A stretch of DNA of 64,000 nt from Rhynchopus euleeides. Its lineage: Eukaryota; Euglenozoa; Diplonemea; Diplonemida; Diplonemidae. The notes beneath the pieces are model-generated. The model was given only the letters and a program-made list of their open reading frames with translations, was not told where the DNA came from and did no database searches. Positions within the stretch are counted from its first letter, which is position 1. Each line of letters begins with the position of its first letter. The stretch spans positions 310,001 through 374,000 of the forward strand of contig OY723311.1 of the NCBI GenBank assembly GCA_963210315.1, written 5' to 3'. A program made the translations under genes and the position numbers. Positions 1-11,345 of this stretch are shown in pieces.

Positions 1-1893
1 CGCCCCACCCCGCCCCGCCACCCCCTGCTGCTGCTGTTGCTGCATATTCCTCGGCGAGAAGTCCGGAAAGCTCTGCAGCGACGGCGAGGTGATGAGCCCC
101 GGGAAGGACGGCTTCCCCGCCGCCGCGGCTGCACCGCCGCCACCCCCAGCGCTCCCCGCAGGGCTGCCGGTGGCGCTCGAAGGGCACTCCCGAGGGGAGA
201 GGACAGAAACGAGGGATGGCGACGCCGCTTCGGCAGCCTCCCACACAGTGGCCCGCTCTGCGAGGGGGGCGGGGAGGGCAGAGTACATCGGCTCCGGCTT
301 GAGGATGCCTTTGAGGAATTTGACACCCATGGGTTTGATGGAAGTCTCGGGGTCAGGGATGGCGCCCGACACGCGGAGGGCGCTGTGTGCGGAGTGGGAC
401 AGCAGAATCTCACCCCCGCGAGCCGCGCCTGAGACGCGGGCGCCGAGGTTCACCATCGGGCCGAAGTAATCCATCCTCCCGGTGACAGGGTCACGCCGGC
501 AGTCGGGGGATCCAGAGTGAAGCCCCATTCTCACCCGAAGGCCCCGGAACAGCTCAGACACAGCCGAAGCCTCTGTGTTGGCGTTAGGCGAGGTGGGAGA
601 GACGGGGGGGTGTTGGTCGGCAGCGAGGATGCCTTCAGGCCAGGGCAGCTTCAGGAGGGAAGTCTGTGCCTCCGCAGCCCACCGGAGGGCGTGGGCGGGG
701 GAGGCGAAGGCGATCATGAAGGAGTCCCCCTCCGTTTTGACCTCATATCCGTGCCACTTCTTGATGAGGCGGCGGAGGAGGTCGTTGTGGAGGGAGAGCG
801 CTTCCCGCATCGCGTCGGGGGCGACCTCCCAAAACTCGGTGGAGCTCTGCACGTCGGTGAAGACGAGGGTCACGGCTCCCTCCGGCGCGGCTGCCGCACC
901 ACTGCGGACGCGGCAGATCCCCTCGTCGTGTGACTCCATTATCTTCCTCTCCATCCCCTCCAGCTTCTCCTGGAAACCCCCTCGCCGCCTGTCGACTCCG
1001 GCATTTCCCGCGAGGTGGTGGTGCGCACCCACACCCGCGGTGCCAGGGAGATCCCCGTTGGTTGCCTGCGGGGCTCCGTCAAGAGGATCTGTCGCGCAGG
1101 ATCTCAGCAGGGTGACGCAGATGCGCGCCTTTTGGAACCGCGGGGAGTCGAACCGGTCACCCCCTGCGTCAGGAACAGCGAGGGTCAGGTGCGGTGTGGC
1201 GGAGGGGGGGGACAAGCCCCGCGTCGGGATCCCGCAGGAAGGCCGCAGAGGGGGGCTCCGCCCCTCCCTGGGGGGAGGCGGGGTGAACTGCGCAAAGGCG
1301 CGGATTGAGGCGCCCTCAAGGCAGGCCCGGGGGATGCCCGAGATCCGGCAGATGCACTTTTCGTTTTTATAGACCTTCGCCGTGCACAGCTTGGCGGAAA
1401 TTTTGATGCACAGCACGTCGCTCGGTGTGTACCCCTCAAGCGACTCCTGCTGGATGGGCGCGCCGTTCCCCTTTGCGGATCCCGCTGCCCCAGAGGAGGC
1501 TTCCTGAAACCCGTTGATGAACAGCGCCCCGTCAGGGCGGTAGCACAGTGCCCAAGGGGTGGTTGAGGTGTCGGTGCTGTGTCTGGGAGATGAGTTGAAG
1601 GAGCGGATGCCATCCGTCGCAGCCCCGACGTAGACGCTGTCGCAGGAGATGCCGTGTTTGAAACCGGAGGGCTCCAGGCGCCACCTCGCGACTTCGACAA
1701 AACCGCCCCCTCCTTCGGAAGAGATGCTGTGCGCCACCCTGCCTCGGACAACCATGCCACCAGACATCACGGAGCAGGTGCTCCCTTCATTCTTAAAACA
1801 GACGCACCCTGTTGCACCCGATACACTCTCTTCATCCCACACGCCATCCCCTTTCACACCCCCAGAGGGTTTTCGGCAGGGGTGTTTGGACAT
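1..1893 (-). CDS. SPRY-like plus class III adenylate cyclase catalytic domain protein (3' partial)
   Basis: One frame stays open from the ATG at 1893 to the left edge (at least 631 codons); a TGA lies in frame two codons before the ATG, so this is the first possible Met. Residues about 40-190 look like a B30.2/SPRY beta-sandwich (GFKHGISCDSVYVG, ALCYRPDGALFINGF). From about residue 341 comes a class III cyclase core. VTLVFTDVQSSTEFW carries the first metal Asp and EVKTEGDSFMIAF the second Asp. RVRMGLHSG follows, then MDYFGPMVNLGARV with the Asn and Arg that bind ribose and phosphate. The Lys in EVKT and the Asp in MDYFG are the usual ATP-selecting pair, so it should make cAMP. The core is closest in style to trypanosomatid receptor cyclases, but no membrane span is seen before it. 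The tail is Gly/Ala/Gln-rich and continues beyond the window. The catalytic call is firm; the SPRY call is tentative. Confidence 0.85.
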   Translation of the reverse strand, partial: MSKHPCRKPSGGVKGDGVWDEESVSGATGCVCFKNEGSTCSVMSGGMVVRGRVAHSISSEGGGGFVEVARWRLEPSGFKHGISCDSVYVGAATDGIRSFNSSPRHSTDTSTTPWALCYRPDGALFINGFQEASSGAAGSAKGNGAPIQQESLEGYTPSDVLCIKISAKLCTAKVYKNEKCICRISGIPRACLEGASIRAFAQFTPPPPREGRSPPLRPSCGIPTRGLSPPSATPHLTLAVPDAGGDRFDSPRFQKARICVTLLRSCATDPLDGAPQATNGDLPGTAGVGAHHHLAGNAGVDRRRGGFQEKLEGMERKIMESHDEGICRVRSGAAAAPEGAVTLVFTDVQSSTEFWEVAPDAMREALSLHNDLLRRLIKKWHGYEVKTEGDSFMIAFASPAHALRWAAEAQTSLLKLPWPEGILAADQHPPVSPTSPNANTEASAVSELFRGLRVRMGLHSGSPDCRRDPVTGRMDYFGPMVNLGARVSGAARGGEILLSHSAHSALRVSGAIPDPETSIKPMGVKFLKGILKPEPMYSALPAPLAERATVWEAAEAASPSLVSVLSPRECPSSATGSPAGSAGGGGGAAAAAGKPSFPGLITSPSLQSFPDFSPRNMQQQQQQGVAGRGGA

Positions 1894-1950
1894 GCCTCAG
1901 GAGATCGGAGCAATAGGGTGGGAGAGAGAGAGAGAGAGAGAGAGATAAGG
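1894..1950 (-). promoter_or_regulatory. Pyrimidine tract with AG before the cyclase start
   Basis: On the minus strand a run of about 12 CT dinucleotides, then a C-rich stretch, leads to CTCCTGAG two bases before the ATG at 1893. This is what a 3' splice site for trans-splicing, or the acceptor of a 5'-UTR intron, would look like. The AG may also be chance. No matching donor was seen. Confidence 0.4.
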
Positions 1951-3105
1951 GTTGAAGGCAGGGCAGGGGGGTTAAAGCTCACCCCCCCCCCCTTCCCTGC
2001 GTATCCCTCCCCGCACTCCTCCTCCGACACCCCGCTCGCTGGGAGGGGGGGAGGGGGAAGAAGGGAGGGGGGAGGGGAGAGGGGGGGGGGGGGGGGGGAA
2101 CTTCACAAGGTGTGGTGTATAAGGACAGAACAGTTGGGGGGAGTGGGGAAGGAAGAACCAGAGGTTAGGGTTATATCAAAGAAACCCAACGGAAAAAAAA
2201 GGTGTGGATTGGAGGAGGGGGGGGGGGTGTTTCGTTTGTTGTCTAACGACTACAAGCCGTGGGTGAGCCGGTAAGTCAACACGACATGCGGCGGGCGTGA
2301 AACTTTTTATCCGGATGGAAAAAAAGTATATATGGGGGGAGGAGGGCTGAGAGAGAGAACGGGGGGGGGGGGGGGGGAATCCACAGAGTTTGACACCCCC
2401 TCGCCCTCCTCCGCCTATAATCGAAACGCAGGCAGATGCCTGACGGGAGGGGGAAAGGGGGAGAGAGAGAGAGGGAGAGAGAGAGAGGTAGATGGGTTAG
2501 GTGCAAATCGCTACCCCACCTTTTTTTTTTCTGGAGATCTACTTCCAAGATAAAGAAAGGGGTTCGCAGCGCACAGAGAGGGAAAGGGGAGGGAAGAGTA
2601 TAGATATCTGGGGTAGTATTTTTTTTTTGAAAGAAAAACAATGCAATACACAAAAAAAAACAACGCCTGTTTTTTTTCTCTGTCTGGTGTGGGGAACCGG
2701 GGAGGGGTTGGAGAGGTGTAACCCCACCCCCCCCCTCCTCCTCCTCCCCGCTCTCCTCGCCTCCCACTACTACGCGCGCACCACAGCCTCCCTCCCCACC
2801 CCCTCTGTATTCTTGAGGGGTAGGTGGGTGTGGTGGGGGGGAGGGGGTGTGACGGGGGGACGGCTGCCCCAGCGGGTGGCGGTGGGGGTGGGGGTAGGGG
2901 GCGAAACACCACCCTTGTCCCTGTCGTGGTGGTGGTGGTGGTGAGGTGTGTGTGTTTGTGTGCTGACAACAAGAAGTGGCGTTCCTCTTCATATAAAGAC
3001 TGGCGTCGCGGCGTGCAGAGAAACAGCTGGGGGCAGCGCTCTGGGGGGTGGGTGGGTGAGTGGTGGGGAGGTCCGTCTCGTGCGAATTGCATTTTTTTTA
3101 TTTAT
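1951..3105. other. Intergenic, simple-sequence rich
   Basis: No gene is supported. The stretch holds long G or C runs (about 2080-2098, 2360-2378), a second GA-dinucleotide tract near 2460-2490, T runs near 2520 and 2620, and a GGT trinucleotide run at about 2925-2943. The open frames here are low-complexity and overlap on both strands. Confidence 0.6.
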
Positions 3106-5406
3106 ACCCTGTGCCTGGAATTTTGACCGAGTTAGATAAAATTTTCAGTGCAATCCTTCAGCACCTCCCCCCTAGATTTTTAGGTTTTCTTGACCCAATG
3201 GTCGAAATCTGCGACATAGTGGAAATCCCGGGGACATGTCGAATTCGAAAATTTTGGGTTAAAAAACCCCAGGGGGGACCCTTTGGTTTTACCCCCTGTT
3301 GGGGGGCCTGGTGGGCGTTCAGGTGTGCTGAGACCCTTCGAGTTCTGACAGAGTGCAGCAATGGTAATCAACCGTCATGAACGTATTTTCGTGCCGGCAT
3401 GGCTATACATGGGCACCGTGGCATGTCGCCGCATCCGTTCCGATCACAAGTGCCAGAGGCAAATCAGGAGTTCTGGTCCAGTGCAGGCACCTGCGCTGCA
3501 GATACCCAAGGAACTGTTGTGCACAAAAATGCACACGCAAGGACAGCAACTGACTGAGGCAATGCAGCTCGCAGCCTATCGATTCGATTCGTGGCACCAA
3601 GTCTCACGAGCTGGTCATGCGATACCACGTTACTCTGCGTGGCATATTCCGTGAAATGGCTTGGGCAGCAGTGCACAGGGGAACTTTTGCTGCACTGCGA
3701 CAGGACAACCCAAGCACGTGCCGCGTACATCCGGAGGTGAAGTTGGATGAGGGAGATCAGTGGCTTCTGGGAGGAAGAGGGCGACCGCATCCACGTCGCG
3801 GATAACACACTCAGCACACGAGCGGGCGTTGCATGAAATCCCCCATGTGTAAACAGGGGGAATCGGCCTTTTAGGGGGTCCTGGTCAGGAATAAAATTTT
3901 TCACACATATTTTTCGACTTCCTGAGGCCAAAAACCGGTGTTCCTGGACCCAGATGTGACATCTGGATGACATAATAAAAATCCAGAGTGCCTTAGAGCA
4001 GTGGTCGCGCTAACTTCACTCCCTACTCCCGGCATTTTCGACGCTTTTTTGAGGTACGTTTTTTATTTGCAAACAGGGATTTGTCCACAACTTGAAAAGT
4101 TTTGGTACCCCAATTCAGTATGAAAAAAGTGCACCAAAAAAATGAAAGTGACCCCATGGCGTTTCGCACGGATCTCAAATATTCAAAAGAAGGCAGAGAC
4201 GGGGAGAGAAAAAAATGGGCCCCGCGGGGCGGGGGTGGGTGGTGGGGGTGGGTGAGTGGCCTTGATGGCTGCTGCTCTTCACGCCCTGAGGTTCGCCGTT
4301 CCCAAACTTCCACAAGCATCGCTTTGCATGAAACTCTCAGCACCCCTTTTGCCTTCCCTACCGAGTGACTGCTTCCCGCGCAGCACTGGGCTCCGACCTG
4401 ATGTGGGAGTGATCCACACGAGTTCAGCTCGGAACAGATGTTCACTACCGTGGCCTCCGGCGGCTGGGGGGCTCCGCCCCCTGTATCACTCGGCTGCAGC
4501 GCGTGCCTGTCTTGTAGCCAAGTCCTTTGGGTTCACATCAGCGAATGGGACCCAGGCCACTCTCAGTAGCCTCAGGAGGACGCATCCAACTCACACAGAA
4601 TCTGTACGCCCGCAACTCCCACGCGCTCCCACTACGGCGCAAGGAACAGATACTCACTACCGTGGCCTCCGGCGGCTGGGGGGCTCCGCCCCCCAGACCC
4701 CCCTGTATAGCGTGTGCAGCACTACAGCGTGTGCACGAGGTTTCACATACAACATGCTTCGTGGGGTCCCCACGTCCAGTGCTGGCATCAGTGTCTTGAA
4801 CAGGCTACACCCTCGCCGTATCAGGGGTGGCACTCAAGCTGGCACATGTTTGCCTACTTGGTGGCGTTGTTGGCAGTTGAGCTGAGTGGGGAACTCCCGT
4901 CCCTGCTTTCCGAGCAGGTGCCTGACCCCTAGCCCGGGTTGTTACTGATCACATGCTGTAGAGACAACCAGGACGGAAAATTTGAGTGTCTTCAAACAAG
5001 CCCATTTTTTCAAAATGACCCCACTACGATCCGGGCGAGGCTCGGAAATGCAACGAAACGCGGTTTCCCCGCCCAAAAACGAGCCCCTTTTTCAGGTACG
5101 TTTTTTTCGCTCCCGATTTCCAAATTTTGGGAGATTTTTCCAATATTTAGCGCGACCACTGCCTTAGAGGCGCGCGGGACATTTTTTTGGGGATCGTGGC
5201 TGGGGACCTCCTATTTTGGGGATTTCCCGTAGGTGGAAAATGTCGATTTTCCAATTTTAAATCACTCTGGGGGCACCTGCGGGGCCATATTTTGCATTTT
5301 CAGACAGGGGACCTATACCCTACAAACCCGATTTTCGGGTTTTTTGACCATTTTTTGCCTTGTGCGAAAACGTGATATTTTTTGGACAAAATTCCAGGCA
5401 CAGGGT
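3106..5406. mobile_element. TIR DNA element, interrupted by a hAT-like element
   Basis: ACCCTGTGCCTGGAATTTTG at 3106 matches the reverse complement of the sequence ending at 5406. The flanks just inside are A/T-rich and only loosely mirror each other. No target duplication could be read. Removing the nested element (3999-5161) leaves about 1.1 kb without coding capacity, so this is a non-autonomous element of unknown superfamily. Confidence 0.6.
3999..5161. mobile_element. Non-autonomous hAT-like element, 1163 bp
   Basis: The ends are inverted repeats, CAGTGGTCGCGCTAA at 3999 and its complement ending at 5161. They are flanked by an exact 8-bp direct repeat CCTTAGAG at 3991-3998 and 5162-5169. 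An 8-bp duplication with CAG...CTG ends is the hAT signature. No transposase frame is present. The middle (about 4435-4710) carries two units of a hairpin motif, GGGGGGCTCCGCCCCC, that also occur inside the element at 24012-24839. Confidence 0.8.
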
Positions 5407-7541
5407 TTAAATTTCGCTGAGCCACCACAGCACCCAATTGAATTTCGACATTTGTTGCTCACCGCGGTAGCGAGAGGGAATGCTGAACTTATGTTGATTT
5501 CGATAACCAGGATGGGCGGTGCTCAGGACGGCCCAAGGAGTTTGACAAAGACGTGCCCGAAGACAGCGATACACAACGGCGCCGGAAGGCGCTGTCCTTT
5601 TTTGTTATTGTGCGGAATGACTGGGCAGTGGCGTACGCCAGAAAGTGCTGTAAACACGAGGCATGATAATCAAGGTTGAAGCCACATGGCATCCACCAGC
5701 AATCCAACAGACAAGTCAAACGGGTGAAAAAAAACCCCAAAGCGCTCTCAAAAAACCCCGTAAGACGGAACGTTGAGCTCCCAGCCATACGAAGGGAATC
5801 CTTGCCACGGTAGAACATTTTGTACAATAGTTGTTGATTGGGGGGAGGGCATTGGGCCTGCTGGAGGTGCAGAAAAAGAGGACCCTGGCTCGCGCTTGAC
5901 AGAGGACCTGTGTGTGTCTCCAGCACATCCTGCCGTGACGTACAGAACAAGCCCCTCTTTTGCAAACACCTTTTGATGTTATGCCCGGGTGAGAGAGGAT
6001 CCCTTTTCTGCACACCAGAGCAAATGATTTAAAAAAACCCCGCCCCCTCTTAGCAATGATTTAGGTGGCACACCAGAGGCGACACACTAACATATCTCAG
6101 CCAGTAACGTGGGAACACGTCGCTGCTGGTATGCGGGCGCCAACAGCATGTCACAGTGTCTTTCGGAAGGGGGGTTTTGTAGACAATCTCTCAACACACG
6201 CACGCACACCCCCTCCCATGCCCCCAGTAAGTGTTTGCTTGTTTTGTCTCGACAGCCCCAGCCGGACGTACGACACCCCCTCCCCCCCAGAGCGGTGGTG
6301 TGCGAAATGCTCCCAGGTTTGTTCTTTGTATTCTCAATTCTTGATAACATGTCGCAGAATGACCCATAATCGGTCGCCTGACCCTCCCGCCCCGCCCCTC
6401 CACCCACCCTCTTTGCAACTGTTCACAAGAGCCACCAGAGGGTGGCTGGTGCAGCGCCCCAGTCTGGGAGACTCGCATCAACCTTTCATTATTTGCAGCA
6501 GCACATCCCACACCGAGAAGACACCTTCGGATGCGCTCTACACCCCGAGGCTGGCTCCATACCACAAGGGTTACTTTCGTGGGGGCCTGAGCTCTGAAGC
6601 ACAGCAAATAAAGCGAGCATCCGGACAGGATAGATGCCTCACTGAAACAGATAGGCACAGACAGTCAGGGAGGGGTTCCTCGCGACATACAGTCTTCAGC
6701 AAATTTTCGGCAGTTTCCTCGCCAAAGAAACTGAAATGCACCAAGAATATGCGCTCGTCGCGCCGCGTAGCGAAGGCCCTCTTGAGACAAAGAGCCAGCA
6801 GCGGGTTGGACTGGGAAGCCGGCGAGCGCCGGGGTGCGGCCCGGGATCCGAATACCGTGTCGTGTCGAAACTGGTGCGTTTGGTGTATTTTCTCCTATTT
6901 ATCGGAGAAGATCGTCGTACGTCGTTGAAAAACTGGGTCGAAGATGCTCCAATATGCACCACTCTTGACCAGGGGAGCGGTGCACACACACAAATCATCT
7001 GGATTGGATTTTTCATGAGAGTTCATGTGACACAAGAGGGGGGGGATGTGTTCGAAATAAGTGGGAACGTATTTCGTAGCTTACAACCACCTTTGAGCCA
7101 CAGTACGACAGGACGCACGCAGGCACCGGGCCCCCTTCTTTGAGACACAAATCGGACGGAGGGGCGTTCGCTCAGAACCGCAGAGAAGTGAGCCGCCTCA
7201 CAAAACCGGCTGGAAAGTGACACAGTTGGACACAGAGCGAAGGCCCCCAGAGCGTTTCTGGCCGCGGCGATCTCTCACCCCCCAACAACAACACCCATCG
7301 AAACACAGAATTTTTGCAGTTGGACATCAGCGCGCGGCTGGAAGAGTATAAATGTGCAAACACGACAAAGCCACCACCCCCCTCGTTGTTTTCCAATATG
7401 TCACACTGCACAGGACACGCACGCCCCCCCGCCCCCCGAAAGGCACCTCCACCACCTCTCTCCCTAACCAAAACGCCTGCAGATGACACCAACACGCCAA
7501 AGAAATACCACCACCACCACCACCACCAACACACACAACTT
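5407..7541. other. Intergenic, no gene recognised
   Basis: About 2.1 kb between the TIR element and the Patched-like gene. Open frames up to 287 codons exist on both strands but overlap each other and show no family signature. Around 7155-7235 there is a weak resemblance to 21487-21550 (shared TTCGCTCAGAA and nearby bases), possibly an old repeat. A CCA-rich run precedes the gene end at 7541. Confidence 0.5.
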
Positions 7542-10500
7542 TCACAACGGATCGATCACGAGGAAGCGGATGAACCACCGCGGGAGGCAAGCCAGCATTG
7601 CGGGGAAGAAGACGAACCCGTGAAGCATGCCGAACATGACCGCCGCAAAGAGCATCTTGAAGAACATGAGGAAGGTCTGCGAGGAGGCAAAGGCGAGGGC
7701 GAGGACACCGAGAAGGGTGCTGCTCCCCCCAGCCAGGACCGACCCGCCGATCTCATTCAGGGCCAGGCGGGCGTAGTGCGGTGCTGTCTGAAGCCCCCGT
7801 TTCCTCGACTCGGAGTCCTCCGCCAGCCTGCAGTTGGTGAAGGCAATCGCAATGTGCGCGCAGTAGTCCACGCTCAGCCCGATGGACATCGCAATCACGA
7901 TATAGCTCACAGCAGACATGTTGACGGAGGTCACCCACATCCAGCCCAGGATGGAGAGGTCAATCAGCCCGACCGTTGCCGTCACCAGCACCGCCATCAG
8001 TGGGGGCATAAAGAACAGCAGGGCGAAGAGCACCGCGCAGCCGGAGTAGGTTAAGTTCTCCCCGATCAGCGTGGAGATGACCCTGTCGGCGTCGGTGAAT
8101 GCGTACCACCTGGCCGAGATGTAGCCCTTCTTTCCTGTGAGCTGCGACCAGAGGTTGAAGGCGGCACGGGCCGCTTGCATGTCTTTAATCTTCACGCTGC
8201 TCTTGTCGTGAACGCGCTGCTTCCCGGTGAACATGACCTCCTTGATGATGATCGACGCATTCCCTTCCAGAGAGATGAAGTTGAGCTGGTGGTGCACATA
8301 GGGGTACAGCTCCATATAGTTATGCAGCAACGGTGCAAAGGCGACACCCCAGCGGGGATCTCCCGGATGCATCCCGTGGACCCGATGCACGTGGTCGAGG
8401 AACAGGAGGTACCACGGGGTGAAGGAGACAATCGACTGCTCCGTTTCCAGCATGCTCTGCAACAACAGGATATCCTCAACCGTCTTTGGAGAGGTCCAGT
8501 CGAGCCCCTGCGATTCGATAACGACCGTCATGGTTGTGGGTGTGCTCTTGAAGTACTTCTCCTGAAGGTCGTAGAACTCCGTGACGTAGCTGTCGGAGGG
8601 CAGCGTGTCCCTGCTGGAAAGCCCCTGCTCCAGCTGCGGGATTCTGGTGATGTTAAACGCAGCCAACCCGAAGAACGCAAGAACGACAAGAAACCTCCCG
8701 ACGAAACTCGTGATAGCAGGCCCATAGTACCTTTCGATAAAGTAACCGATGCTGCAGGTGGGCGTTGTGGAATCAAGACCATGCCCATGCCCATGTTCAT
8801 GCCCGTGGCGGGGAGAGTCTTGTGGCTTTGCCCCCTCCTTCTTAGACGTACGCCTGTTGTGCAGCCCGTGGGGTACGACAGGTGCAGGTGGGCGCACCTG
8901 CTGCACCTTATCCGTGCTGCTATCGTAGTTGTCGTCAACCGCCCCTGATGCCTTTGCATTGTCCCCGGCGTGGCCGTCAGCATCGCTGCCCTTGCCGGGC
9001 CTCACAGCGAGGGGGTTCTGCGGCGGGGTGGCGATGCCCCCACCCGCCCCCCCGGCCTTGGCATCAGAGGAGGCGGTGTTCTGCACCGGGGCCTCGTCAT
9101 CCGACACGCTGCAGACCTGGATCTTCTCCTGAGAGGCGTGGCGCGTGTTGGTGGGTGGCTTCTCTGCAGAGGGCTCCCCGCCAAACCTGTTCGGCGCATC
9201 GAGGGAGCCATCCTTCATCAGGACGGCTGTGTTTTTCAGCGCCTCCTCCAGCACTGACGGATCCAACACCTTGCGGGTGAGGAACGACAGCTTCTTCTTC
9301 GTCATCGACTTTTTCACCGCGGGGCCCTCTGCAGCCAGGGAAGGCGTGAGCACTGCCATCGATAACCTCCTTCCGTTCTGCCCCGGCACCGGCGGGCAGT
9401 CGGGCGAGAGACCCTCCTTAGTGCTGGTCGTAGAGGAAGCGAGGTCGGACCCTCCTGCACTCCCGACAGACACCTCGTCGATGACGGAGGGCTGCGGGAA
9501 TCCGACGAGCGAATCAGGGATTGGCGATGGAGGAGGGACCCCGGTTGGAGCGAATGATGAGCTTGCCGACGTGGGGCCGACGTCGGACGCCGCACCTGAG
9601 TGGGCGGGGCTTGGCACATCACTGCCCCCTGCAGCGGAAGCGCTGCCGCCGCCGCCGCCTGACGCTTCACTCAGAAGAGCACGATTCCGCGAGGCAGCAT
9701 CGCTGCCGCCACCGCCACCGCATCTCGGACTCTTCATGGGCTGCACGGGGGCAGCCACCTCAATGTGCACGCCCCCACTGTGCTCTGGGAGAAGCATGGT
9801 CTGGTTGGTCGACGGGGGCAGCACGACTGGCGGCGCTGAAACTGCTACCTGGTGGCTGACGTGGATGACGGAGTTTCTCTGCGAGCTCTTCACGCGCGCC
9901 GGCTTCCGTGGCTTCTTTTTGAAACAGGTCACCCGGATGAAGTCGCGTAGGGAGAGGTATCTGTCCTCCACCTGCAGGCACGGCAGGAGGTCTATCCTGT
10001 TGGCGTTGATACGCATCTGATCGATGTCCAGCGCGATGAGGAAGATGGTGGTCTGCAGGATGAAATCAAACACAATCACCAGGAGAGCGGTCAGCGTGAA
10101 GTTCCTCACTGCGGGCATCGTCGCCATCGTCCCCACCCCGAAGGCGAGGATGTCTGTCACAGTCGTCAGCGTGATCGCAGGGCCTGACGTCGAGAGAGAC
10201 TGCATCATCCTCTTCCTCCTGTCTTCGAGGTAGAAGTTCGCGTTGTAGCAGTCGACAATGATAATCACGTCATCCACACCGATCCCGATGAGCACAAACA
10301 GGACGAGGGGCGTTGCTGGTGTCTTGTGCTCGCCAGCTGCTCCGAGAAGCCCAACGCCAAACACATACGACACAAGCATGAGCGCAGCACCCACCGTCCC
10401 GAGGAGCAGCCGGTTGCCCACAATGGTGCCGTCTCCCAAGAGGAATCCGCAGAAGAGAATGACGAGTACAATGGATATCACGACGAGGAGGACGTCCTGC

Positions 10501-11195
10501 TCCACCACACGTGCCACCTCTGCCCCGACAGAGCTGGGGGCGACGACAATCACACGCACGCCTTCGGAACTGACCCATCCGCTGTAGTCATCGAGGATGC
10601 CCTTCTCGATGTCGATTATGTCCTTCTTCGGGTCCGATTTGTACACCCACGTCTCAACAACCGAGAACACCTCAGACAGGTTCTGTGTGCCTGGCGTGAT
10701 AAACCCGCTGACGCTATTCCGCTCTGCAGATGAGGTTGTGGTGAGGAGGTATCGATTGAGTGTGCCGAACACGTCTGGATCCGCTTCTATCCTGGAACGG
10801 TCATTCCCCCAGGCGGAAAGGATGGACACCCGGGGGCACGGCGCTGTAGGGTGTGGCCTGTTGCACATAAAGGGAAACTTGTGCCGGAGGTCCAACCCGA
10901 AGCCGATGTCAAACAACTCCAGGACAAAGGCCTTCGTCAGCAGGTTCCCGCCCCCATTGTCAAAGAGCATCTGCACGGCACGGCCCTCGTGCGGGAAGAT
11001 CGCCTTCAGCTGTTTCCGGTCCTGGTAACCCTGGAGGTCGGTCGGGTTCCAGAGCTCGTCACTGTCGTATATGCTCTCCGTCAGGAGCAGGAAGGACAGC
11101 CCGCAGAAGGTGCCGAACGCCACAAAGACCAGAAGGAAGGGGATGCGGTGCGCCTGTGTCGAGGGGTGGTGGGGTGTCGGGTGAGAGAGCTGCAA
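7542..11195 (-). CDS. Patched/NPC1-like RND-superfamily membrane protein (5' exon not located)
   Basis: The frame of about 1217 codons has two RND halves. A first membrane span (IPFLLVFVAFGTFCGLSFLL) is followed by DELWNPTDLQ, like the start of NPC1/Patched lumenal domains. After a roughly 170-residue lumenal domain comes a sterol-sensing-type bundle. It includes GIGVDDVIIIVDCYNANF, the GxxxDD motif that relays protons or cations in this superfamily. A long Pro/Ser/Gly-rich cytosolic insert (residues about 430-830) precedes the second half, which ends in a second bundle with SIGLSVDYCAHIAIAF. Such proteins move sterols or other lipids across membranes. The 5' end is unresolved: there is no ATG before the first span, the frame opens at a TTG, and a TAG lies just upstream. 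A pyrimidine-rich CTTTTTGCAG at about 11203-11193 looks like a 3' splice site, so a short upstream exon is likely. Confidence 0.88.
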   Translation of the reverse strand: MQLSHPTPHHPSTQAHRIPFLLVFVAFGTFCGLSFLLLTESIYDSDELWNPTDLQGYQDRKQLKAIFPHEGRAVQMLFDNGGGNLLTKAFVLELFDIGFGLDLRHKFPFMCNRPHPTAPCPRVSILSAWGNDRSRIEADPDVFGTLNRYLLTTTSSAERNSVSGFITPGTQNLSEVFSVVETWVYKSDPKKDIIDIEKGILDDYSGWVSSEGVRVIVVAPSSVGAEVARVVEQDVLLVVISIVLVILFCGFLLGDGTIVGNRLLLGTVGAALMLVSYVFGVGLLGAAGEHKTPATPLVLFVLIGIGVDDVIIIVDCYNANFYLEDRRKRMMQSLSTSGPAITLTTVTDILAFGVGTMATMPAVRNFTLTALLVIVFDFILQTTIFLIALDIDQMRINANRIDLLPCLQVEDRYLSLRDFIRVTCFKKKPRKPARVKSSQRNSVIHVSHQVAVSAPPVVLPPSTNQTMLLPEHSGGVHIEVAAPVQPMKSPRCGGGGGSDAASRNRALLSEASGGGGGSASAAGGSDVPSPAHSGAASDVGPTSASSSFAPTGVPPPSPIPDSLVGFPQPSVIDEVSVGSAGGSDLASSTTSTKEGLSPDCPPVPGQNGRRLSMAVLTPSLAAEGPAVKKSMTKKKLSFLTRKVLDPSVLEEALKNTAVLMKDGSLDAPNRFGGEPSAEKPPTNTRHASQEKIQVCSVSDDEAPVQNTASSDAKAGGAGGGIATPPQNPLAVRPGKGSDADGHAGDNAKASGAVDDNYDSSTDKVQQVRPPAPVVPHGLHNRRTSKKEGAKPQDSPRHGHEHGHGHGLDSTTPTCSIGYFIERYYGPAITSFVGRFLVVLAFFGLAAFNITRIPQLEQGLSSRDTLPSDSYVTEFYDLQEKYFKSTPTTMTVVIESQGLDWTSPKTVEDILLLQSMLETEQSIVSFTPWYLLFLDHVHRVHGMHPGDPRWGVAFAPLLHNYMELYPYVHHQLNFISLEGNASIIIKEVMFTGKQRVHDKSSVKIKDMQAARAAFNLWSQLTGKKGYISARWYAFTDADRVISTLIGENLTYSGCAVLFALLFFMPPLMAVLVTATVGLIDLSILGWMWVTSVNMSAVSYIVIAMSIGLSVDYCAHIAIAFTNCRLAEDSESRKRGLQTAPHYARLALNEIGGSVLAGGSSTLLGVLALAFASSQTFLMFFKMLFAAVMFGMLHGFVFFPAMLACLPRWFIRFLVIDPL

Positions 11196-11223
11196 AAAGG
11201 CAGATCCGGGCTACTTTTCGTTG

Positions 11224-11345
11224 AGCGCACACTCCTGTGTCAAAGGCTGTGTAAGCCCCTGTGAAGTGGCATGAAGGTGATCCTCATAAAGCTTCAGTCG
11301 TACGACTTCCTTCGTTACTTCGCGACTTCGCTACGCTTCGTCGCT
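11224..11345. repeat. Flank segment also present in the element at 27020-27829
   Basis: The 5' flank of the Patched-like gene contains TGAGCGCACACTC and, about 70 bases on, GCTTCAGTCGTACGACTTCC with CTTCGCGACTTCG after it. Both parts recur in the same order with a few changes at about 27573-27660. The two copies show that the segment is repeated; what it does is not known. Confidence 0.5.

Noticed and set aside
1140-1165. GGTTCGACTCC on the minus strand, like a tRNA B box
   Set aside because: It lies inside the cyclase frame (GDRFDSPRF), the T-stem does not pair and no A box or cloverleaf fits.
1185-1760. 191-codon minus-strand frame over the cyclase N-terminus
   Set aside because: It is in another frame than the continuous cyclase frame and reads as Arg/Ser/Pro-rich shadow sequence.
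2276-3126. Several overlapping frames of 100-240 codons
   Set aside because: They are produced by G/C and CT runs, overlap on both strands and consist of Pro/Gly/Ser runs.
6065-6928. 287-codon plus-strand frame
   Set aside because: No domain, membrane or signal pattern, and competing frames overlap it on the other strand. All supported host genes are on the minus strand.
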